A stretch of 64,000 bases of DNA from Diospyros lotus (taxonomy: Eukaryota > Streptophyta > Magnoliopsida > Ericales > Ebenaceae), in NCBI RefSeq assembly GCF_014633365.1, contig NC_068351.1, positions 18,961,366 to 19,025,365 on the forward strand, in the 5' to 3' direction. Shown piece by piece: positions 57,901 to 64,000 of this stretch. Below the pieces are notes generated by a model. That model was not told the DNA's origin and did no database searches. It worked only from the letters and a program-made list of their open reading frames with translations. Numbering within the stretch: position 1 is the first letter of the stretch; every line of letters starts with the position of its first letter. The position numbers and the translations under genes are program-made.

Positions 57901-60900
57901 CACCAGCATGTTGGGTGTGTAGACCAGCAGAGGCGCTTGGGCCACTGCCTGCGGCTCATTACAGCTGCTTAACTTGTGCAGCTTCAATCATGCACCTAAG
58001 GTTGTCAACTAGTGGCTCCCGATATTTCACTTTGTTGGATTAGGTGTCTCCTGTTGGGGCACCAACCAATACATATGTAGTGCCAAATTTGATATGGTAG
58101 CCACATCAAGTCATTACAAGCATTTCTTCATGTTCATTACAGGAAATAAACTTCTTGCACATGCAGGGGAACACATTGGCCCCTGGGCCTTATAGTAACT
58201 CCATCACAATAGCTGCCTTGACCGCAACTCTACCTCAGCAAAGTGACTGAAGATGAGCTCCCCTCTTGTAGCCCCTAGTACTCATTCATAAGGCTCTAAT
58301 AGACCTTCACTCTCCCGAATCCTCTGGCCACACACTCACATGGATGAGCTAAAACCTTAGTAAGGAAAGTCCTCATGCACATGCAAATATGCATCTGATT
58401 CAGAACATACCAGACACATGGCTGTGCTGCAGCCTGTTAAACCAGGTTGTATCCCGAGGGCCCCTTGGCCTCTCCTGCTTCACGCAAAGCCACACAAATG
58501 CATACCTTTTCAGTTGAACAAGATACAAAGCACCCAATTTTCTTGAGAGAAAACAGCCCCTGGCAAAGATATATGCGCTGCAGACCTCTCTGTGGGACAC
58601 ACGCACACTGCTGGCTGTGGATGGAGGAGGAAGTGCTTCTTGCTTTCACCATCTCATGCACAACATCAGGCCACAACATGCGCCACTTATGCCTTACTAT
58701 ATGCATTATTTCAAGGCTGGAATGTGAGTAAACAGATCAGACATGACAGAAGCAATGGATGCGTGTGTGCAAGAGGGTCCCTGTATTAGCTTCCTGTTGG
58801 AGTCACTGGTTTGCAACCATGCCACCAAAAGTCTGTCTTTCCTTGCTTCAGAACTTCTTTCCTTTGGTAAAGATCTCTCCTTTCTCCTCTCAGACCTGAT
58901 TAAGTTCTCCATTCTTTTTGTGTTCTAAGACTTTTGTAGTGGGCTGCAATGCAATTATTGCTCTCTGTTTTGCACCTAACTATTTCCCTTCTCTTCCCTT
59001 GTTTCTGAAATGTGCCTTCTGGGCAGCACTGGGTAAAGGGAAGAAGGAAGCCTCAAGAATGCAGAAATAAGGATTTAACTGAGTAGAGAAAGCAGGAGGT
59101 ATGGCTGCACCAGCCATCTTTCCCATTTTCATGCCTGCTGAAGCTTTTTCCATTTTCTTGCGTGCTGAAGCAGTTGTTGGATGAAGCAGCATGCTGTCCA
59201 CTGGAGGTGAGGGTAGCTAGTTCCCACACACTTCTTCCCTCTAACCCTAGCTTACACCTTTAATGAATCCTCTTCTCCCACTTAAGCTGGCCAGTAACCA
59301 CTAGTTTAGGTCAGTTGCTTGAGGAATTTCCATGAGGTAGAGTTTGTTGACAGTCTTGAGTGGCTTGTTGACTGCCACCAATCAACTCTAGCCCCAGTTT
59401 GTCTATGCAATTGCGCCAGGATCTGATACTTAAGCTCTAGCACAAGTCCTGAAACACCACCCAAGGTCTATGTCCTCAGCTCAACCCCCAAATGTAGATG
59501 CATTCTCAAGGATGCTAGCAGTCATTGCAGTTCTGCTGCAACCTGTGACAGCCCTTGTAACACGTTTTTGCTGCTTCGGGCTTGTGCCTCTACTTGGCTT
59601 GCAGCCTCTCTAGAACTTTCCCCCATATGCTATAAGGCATGTAATATATGCAGCAAGTTTCCAAGCCCATAGCTTGCTGCTGGGTACCCTGCCTCAAGCA
59701 ACTCTTCATTGCCTTTTTTCTGTAGCAGGCCTGTTGGCAGCCTTTTATGCTGCTCATTCATGTCAAAGGGGAACATTAAAACCTCAAGTAGCCATCCAAG
59801 TGTGGGTTCTTAGATGTCAATGTGTCCTCAATTTGCTGCCCTAATGCAACCTTCTACCTTCAAATGGCAGCCATTGTTGTGTCTTTGTCTTGTACAGCTC
59901 CTAAGCCCAAATGTAGCCATTGTGCAATCCTTTTTCTTGCATCAAACCTGCTGGGCTCAAAAGCGCAACCATTGGGTTGGCCTTTCTTGCTCAAATTTTG
60001 TCTTGAAGGGCAGCCATTCAAAGCCGGCATCGTACCATTATGTCGTGAGCTCTAGGGTTTACAAAAATCTTGATTATCTGATGCATATACGTAATATTAA
60101 AATCCATGACTATTTATCAAAGGACTAGTTTGGTTTCTTTGATCATTGATTGTTTGAACATGCAATTGTGTTGGACCTTACAATAAAAGGACTGGTTTAG
60201 TTATTTTGATTACTGATTGTTTGAATGTGCTAAGCATTCATTCACTAATCTTAATGATGCTTCAGGAGATGCCCAACTTTCTTAGTGGAATGATTGTGGT
60301 CTTTTTTGAGAATTGAAGGACATATAAAACAATCTGTTTCCCATTCCTGTCAGTCCTACTGCACTGTAGGATCCTGTTCTCTGAAAACAGTGACTCAGAA
60401 AGGACTAGAAACCTTGAGGATTCAAGAATTGGAGGTCCCTATGCACATAACCATGCTCTGAAATGTACAGTCCTTGTCTGGAGTTGCCAAATTTTAGTCA
60501 TACTTTCAATCTAGAATAGTCTACATGATGTTATTTGAATTTGACTCGTCAGACTATTATTTTTCCCAGTGTTTGTCATCTCAGCGTCATTGTTATTTTT
60601 GTATATAAGTAGCTGAACATTAGTGACAGTACAGATATGAAATAGTATTCTTTTTGCTGTCTTGAGAACACAGTGGGTCAGTAAAATTCTATTGAAGTTG
60701 TACTAATGTTTTTTTAATGAATTATCTTGTTGGTTTTGAAAAGGGAAAATAGAAATCTCTTCTACCACAAACTTTTTCCTTGAAAATGATTTGTTTATTC
60801 ATCTTTTAAATCTCAGCCTCTCATTCTCAGGCTCCATTTTTGTCATTTTTTCTCTTCTATTTTCTGGTGTGGACATTAGGACCAAAAGTCTGCTAAATGT

Positions 60901-62258
60901 TAAATAGTAAAGCACTCTCCCAGTATAACCTTACGATTCTTACAACATAACTGGTCCTCTTCTCTCATAAGAAAGTAGTGTACTTGTGTGGTTGATACAC
61001 TATATGTGATCAAGTGTTAATTCTGTTTTTTAAACCTAGTTCTAGCTATGATGAACTCTTATGCTGTGGCAAAATCCAAAATACTAAAATAGCTTTAACC
61101 TCATTATTTATTTCCCTAAATCCGTAACCCCCATGTACCTGTCTATACCCATTCCCTTCTCTACCCACGTGACCATTTAATTCCTTTCTTATAATGATCT
61201 TCTTTCTTTTAAGTATCTCTTGGACCAACCCCTCTAAAATCTTCTCAAATTTTTGCTTTATCTCCTCTACCCAAGTCATGGTGCATATCTACTAATAAAT
61301 AATATTCCTAGTTACTTCCTCTGGAACAACTTTTAACTCTAATAATCTTATCTCCTATTCTCTTCACATCCACTACCCCATCCTTTAAAGTCTTAAGCAT
61401 AATAATACTCACTCCAGTCTTTGTCTGATCCTTCTGAGTACCAAAGTTTATATCTAGATTCTATCAATATTTTAGCCTTTTCGTCATCCTATCTTGTCTC
61501 TTGGAGGGACATAACATTCATTTTCCCCATAATCACAACATCTACCATTTCATGTTTGTTTCTAATTTACCTTGAATTCATGTTTGTTTTATTTGATCTG
61601 ACAAATTTGACTTTGGCTGTTGGCTACCTAATGCAACCTTACTCCTTTATCCAAGATTGGGACCGACAATAGATAAGAATCCACAAGCAGAGTTAACCCT
61701 GAGAGAGAAAGAAGAGAGGATAAGTGTCCACACAACCATAACTCCATTAAGTAAGCTCTGTTCTGGACATCTAATAGAATTGGAGTTATTAGGTTTAAAA
61801 CAAAAGTGTCACATAACCCACCTCGTGGGATTAAGAGTTGTGATTGTTGTTGTTGTTTGTTCTTGCAGTAAAACAGAAGTTTCATATAAAATACCAGTTA
61901 AAATTTTGACGTGTATGTGCCAACATAAATTTTTAATATATATTTTTTACTTCTATCATTGGTTTAAATAGACATGACATTCATAAATCCTCTTTGTTCC
62001 CTTTTTTTTTTGTCATGAATCTCATTATAGATTTATTATTCAATATATATGCTATCTCCGTACCATTGTGTCTAAATTTCTGTTAAATACCATCTTCTAC
62101 TGCAACAGTCAGGGAAGGCTAATGCAGACTCTGTAGCTGCTTGTCAGAAACTGAAGGGAGATCTGAAGGCAGTTTTCGATGTTCTTCCAAAAGACATGCA
62201 GCAAAGTCTACTTTTGAACCCTCAGAGAGCAGCTCTTCTTCAAGGAATTCATGAATGA
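53426..62258 (+). CDS. DENND6-like DENN-domain protein (three coding exons)
   Basis: Coding exons 53,426-54,990, 55,133-55,325 and 62,109-62,258 join to about 635 codons, close to animal DENND6 (about 600). Animal DENND6 proteins activate endosomal Rab GTPases; the fungal relative stabilises the polarity axis. A role in membrane traffic is therefore likely here but inferred. Seen in the protein: an N-terminal longin/uDENN-like block (residues 26-50, WVVAFCTIRFDLEQGQLIEE), SRYLYGFVFNRQRH (115-128), the central DENN core GVLLQLWLLWELLLIGEPIL (251-270), DFRPYFTIHDPEF (298-310) and VLGVTNLFFLKAL (327-339), and a C-terminal ...FDVLPKDMQQSLLLNP near the end. The start has an in-frame TAG two codons upstream. 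Introns are GT-AG: 142 bp (phase 2) and 6,783 bp (phase 0). Exon 1 is richer in G+C than its surroundings. The family call is firm; the Rab partner is unknown. Confidence 0.93.
55133..55325 (+). other. DENND6 coding exon 2
   Basis: Acceptor TCTGTAAAG/G; the joined codon is AG+G (Arg), giving LYRRFLKGRNFMPWFQRRQA. It encodes a basic, amphipathic segment and ends ...HLLEELQ at a CAG/GTAATC donor in phase 0. The upstream pyrimidine tract is short and the acceptor weak, but the reading frame and the family resemblance support it. Confidence 0.9.
55850..56600 (+). mobile_element. Gypsy-type 3' end and LTR remnant in intron 2
   Basis: GAAAAGTTTTCTCCCACTGC followed by GGGGAGAATAATAGAGATATT (56,307-56,342) is the familiar end of a gypsy pol followed by its polypurine tract and LTR start. 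The LTR-like part continues with TTATTTAGATTAGGTTCTAT, a TATA-like CTACAAATAAGGC (56,502-56,514) and TGAATGTTTTTCTCTC. No second LTR or target duplication was found. Confidence 0.5.
56584..56608. repeat. (GT)n microsatellite in intron 2
   Basis: About twelve uninterrupted GT units inside the large intron, just after the LTR remnant. Confidence 0.85.
57370..60060. other. Unassigned GC-richer segment within intron 2
   Basis: Base composition shifts to about equal AT and GC, with frequent CAGCC, TGCAGC, GCCACC and CTTGCA motifs. There are several frames of 60-105 codons on both strands (for example 58,447-58,731 and 59,814-60,128), none with a recognisable domain. It differs clearly from the AT-rich intron on either side. 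It could be an unclassified non-autonomous element, but neither termini nor a target duplication were found. Confidence 0.4.
60122..60230. repeat. Imperfect ~67-bp tandem pair in intron 2
   Basis: GACTAGTTTGGTTTCTTTGA...TGATTGTTTGAACATGC and GACTGGTTTAGTTATTTTGA...TGATTGTTTGAATGTGC are two diverged copies starting at about 60,123 and 60,190. Confidence 0.55.
61060..61551 (-). pseudogene. RTE-type LINE endonuclease fragment
   Basis: Minus-strand blocks in order: EMVDV-I-GKMNVMSLQETR, EKAK, YKLWYSEGS, a frameshift to LKTLKDGVVDVKRIGDKII, then EIKQKFEKILEGLVQEI, ELNGHVGREGNGYRQVHGGY and GFREINNEVKAIL. This is the apurinic endonuclease domain of plant RTE-like LINEs (consensus INIMCLQETKW, FKLWYTG, DFNGHIG, VHGGFGFG-RN). 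The catalytic QETK glutamate is present, but stops and two frameshifts break it, and no reverse transcriptase follows. It lies antisense to the host gene, 560 bp before its last exon. Confidence 0.85.
61730..61868 (+). mobile_element. Possible SINE/LINE 3' tail with GTT repeats
   Basis: CACCTCGTGGGATTAAGAG followed by GTTGTGATTGTTGTTGTTGTT is like the 3' end shared by plant RTE LINEs and Au-type SINEs, which finish in TTG repeats. The head of the element and a target duplication were not found. Confidence 0.35.
62109..62258 (+). other. DENND6 coding exon 3 and stop
   Basis: Acceptor CTGCAACAG/TCAGGG. It encodes SGKANADSVAACQKLKGDLK, then AVFDVLPKDMQQSLLLNPQR and AALLQGIHE, ending TGA at 62,256-62,258. 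The FDVLPKDMQQ-LL-NP block is the conserved tail of plant DENND6 proteins as I know them, which is why this exon is joined across the long intron. Confidence 0.9.
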
Positions 62259-63041
62259 AGAAAACATTCCGCTGCGCCTCTTCTACAACGTGTAGTCTCT
62301 TTCTCCTCAATTCACCCAGATGATAGTCAAACCATGAACCAAAATGAGGCGGCTCTGGGTTTCCTGTGCTGATGAAAGACTTGCAAGGCTCCTTGTCACA
62401 ATGGTTTTACAGCCTCATTCTATCATTGGGTTCGGAAGAGTTATCTGATTTTTCAGCATGGTTCTCTTAATAGGTCAGTGCTTTCTGCTTCTTCCTTTTT
62501 AGTATTATGCTGTGCCAGTGGAAACAATTACTGATATGTTATCGTTGTTTTGTTTTGTTTTTTTTTTTTTTTTTCTCCAGATAGTCAATGCGAAAACAAG
62601 AAAAAAAATCATGTACATTGAATGACGTCTCCCACAAGCAGAATTGAGGTAACAATAACATAGTTTTACATTTTAACCTCTGAATGGTGTAAACAATCTG
62701 GACAAGATGATTCGGAACTAATTTAGATTGGTGTTCCTGACATTCTAATGGAAATTGAAGGTGTTCAAGCTGTAGGGATGTCATTTTGTTGCGTAACTTG
62801 GAGTGAAGCTCCTTAATGTGTTACTGTTAGATCTTGAATTGGTTTTATATTCCTGGCAATGTCGAACTTTTTTTTTTTTTTCATTTTTTTTTTAAGCATT
62901 ACCTTTCTTAAACATGATACTCGTACTGAGGGCTTTAAAGCAGCAATTTTTATGAACCCATTTGTAGAGGCATGGCCGGTTGATCCAAATGAAAGAGATT
63001 GTGATGCAAAACATAGTAAGAGTATCGGTTGTGTAATTTTG
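62259..63041 (+). other. Probable 3' UTR and downstream DNA
   Basis: A donor-like TAATAG/GTCAGTG (62,474) and a strong poly-T/CTCCAG acceptor (62,579-62,580) could define a 3'-UTR intron. No AATAAA signal was found. A frame at 62,859-63,065 contains GFKAAIFMNPFVEAWPVDPN, more protein-like than its neighbours but unrecognised. Two poly-T tracts (62,556-62,574 and 62,868-62,892) are present. Confidence 0.4.
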
Positions 63042-63355
63042 GGAAATTGCACCGTTAGTTTTTGAACTTTATGTTACATAACAAATTGGTTACTATATTT
63101 TAATTTTTGTTAAAATTAATTCCTTTTCTGATTTTTTGTTAAGTATCTCTAAAAATTACTTGATCATGTGGGTTTTTTTATGTTTATATCAATTTATAGT
63201 AAATCAATTTTCATTAATAAAATTTAATAAAAAATCAGAATAACAATTGAAATGTCACATAAATGAAAGTTTAATGGTTATAGCAACAAGTTAAAATACA
63301 ATGATCAATTTGTTATATAATACAAAGTTCAAAAATTAGTAATGTCATTTAGTCC
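63042..63355. mobile_element. MITE-like element with long terminal inverted repeats
   Basis: The left arm GGAAATTGCACCGTTAGTTT...TTGAAC, ACATAACAAATTGGTTACTA, TATTTTAA pairs with the reverse complement of the right end, GGACTAAATGACATTACTAA...TTTTTGAAC, ATATAACAAATTGATCATTG, TATTTTAA. Arms are about 75 bp, roughly 75% matched. TTTTG flanks both sides (63,037-63,041 and 63,356-63,360) and could be the target duplication, although MULE-type MITEs usually make 8-9 bp. It has no coding capacity. Confidence 0.7.
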
Positions 63356-63360
63356 TTTTG

Positions 63361-64000
63361 CTCAGATTTCCTCACCAAATCTATGGAAAGATAGTAGTAG
63401 TGTTCCATTCTGTAATTAGATCATATACGCTTGGCTCTGTAAATACTTGACCCCATTGTTGGTGCAGGTTTTTTTTCTTTTTAATTGGTTGGTTTCGAAG
63501 CATTCCTGAAGCACCAACCGTCTTGTTTTATAACAGGCTTGAATTATTGTCATTAAGTTGGTGCAATTGTGGGTAAGTTGGTGTTTTGTAGCTGGTGAGG
63601 GATATTCTGATTTAGGACATTCTAGGCCATGATGCCCCCTGCTTCTACCAGCCTTCAACCCTTCAGAGAATTTGATGCTTTGGTTTTGGTCTTAAACAAG
63701 ATGTTCTTTCAGTTGCATTTGCCTCGGGTCATTTGACCCTTTCATTTCTCACTTGGAGTTTGAAATTTCAAATCCATTGTTTCTATACATTAGCATCCAC
63801 ATTTGTCCAAAGCCACCTGGAATTTGGACCCAAGAAATAGATAAATCTCATAATGCAAACATTTAAAGCTACAAATTTCAAATGACATATCACTTGAAAT
63901 CCCTGCGCTAACGTCTGTGCTGAAATGCTGTTAGATGACAAGCCATGAAATTTATAAGCTGGGAAGCATAATTGAACATGGAGCATTACATGGACCACAG
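63361..64000. other. Intergenic DNA to the window end, nothing recognised
   Basis: Mixed-composition DNA. Minus-strand frames at 63,416-63,658 and 63,783-63,998 show no known domain. Confidence 0.4.

Larger units (their letters stand above)
55326..62108 (+). other. Large DENND6 intron 2 (6.8 kb)
   Basis: Opens GTAATC and closes with CTACTGCAACAG. It is nearly fifty times longer than intron 1 and holds a gypsy LTR remnant (55,850-56,600), a segment rich in CA/CT and GC of unknown origin (57,370-60,060), a short tandem pair near 60,122/60,189 and a minus-strand LINE fragment (61,060-61,551). No additional exon could be supported. Confidence 0.8.

Overview
This window looks like nuclear DNA of a flowering plant, most likely a eudicot. 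It is AT-rich, packed with Ty3/gypsy and Ty1/copia LTR retrotransposon debris, CACTA DNA transposons and a plant RTE-type LINE. It holds one clear host gene with spliceosomal introns, a plant homologue of the DENN-domain protein DENND6 at 53,426-62,258 (+), in three coding exons of about 635 codons. I see no prokaryotic gene organisation and no rRNA or tRNA gene. The species cannot be told from the sequence.

Region by region. 1-8,900: a minus-strand remnant resembling plant transposase (Transposase_24/En-Spm type), split by a solo LTR (946-8,346, 5-bp target duplication ATTGG). That LTR was itself hit by a Tat-like solo LTR (3,743-4,798, TATAT) and a Tekay-like solo LTR (5,085-7,123). 9,270-11,210: a long inverted repeat with nearly identical AT-rich arms. 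11,335-30,563: a large LTR (A) containing a non-autonomous copia-like element (11,437-15,243, GATGT) and a second LTR (B, 18,835-30,289). B contains a full-length but decayed Tekay-like gypsy element (20,488-29,580, AGGAA), which carries a CACTA transposon (24,628-26,152, ACT) inside its reverse-transcriptase motif. 30,564-36,187: exon-like debris, a second CACTA-like end, AT-rich duplicated DNA and a copia solo LTR (34,412-35,264) related to the element at 11.4 kb. 36,188-50,190: more solo or broken LTRs and a copia integrase fragment. 50,190-53,100: AT-rich intergenic DNA with one orphan TATA-like site.

53,100-64,000: the DENND6 gene. Its first coding exon carries most of the protein. A 142-bp intron, a 193-bp exon and a 6.8-kb intron follow; the large intron holds a gypsy LTR remnant and a minus-strand LINE endonuclease fragment. 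The last exon encodes the final 49 residues. A MITE-like inverted repeat lies about 0.8 kb downstream. DENND6 proteins are guanine-nucleotide exchange factors for Rab GTPases in animals; the plant role here is inferred from the family.

The value of the window lies in its layered insertion history, dated by target-site duplications, and in several structured repeats. I found no convincing new gene system.
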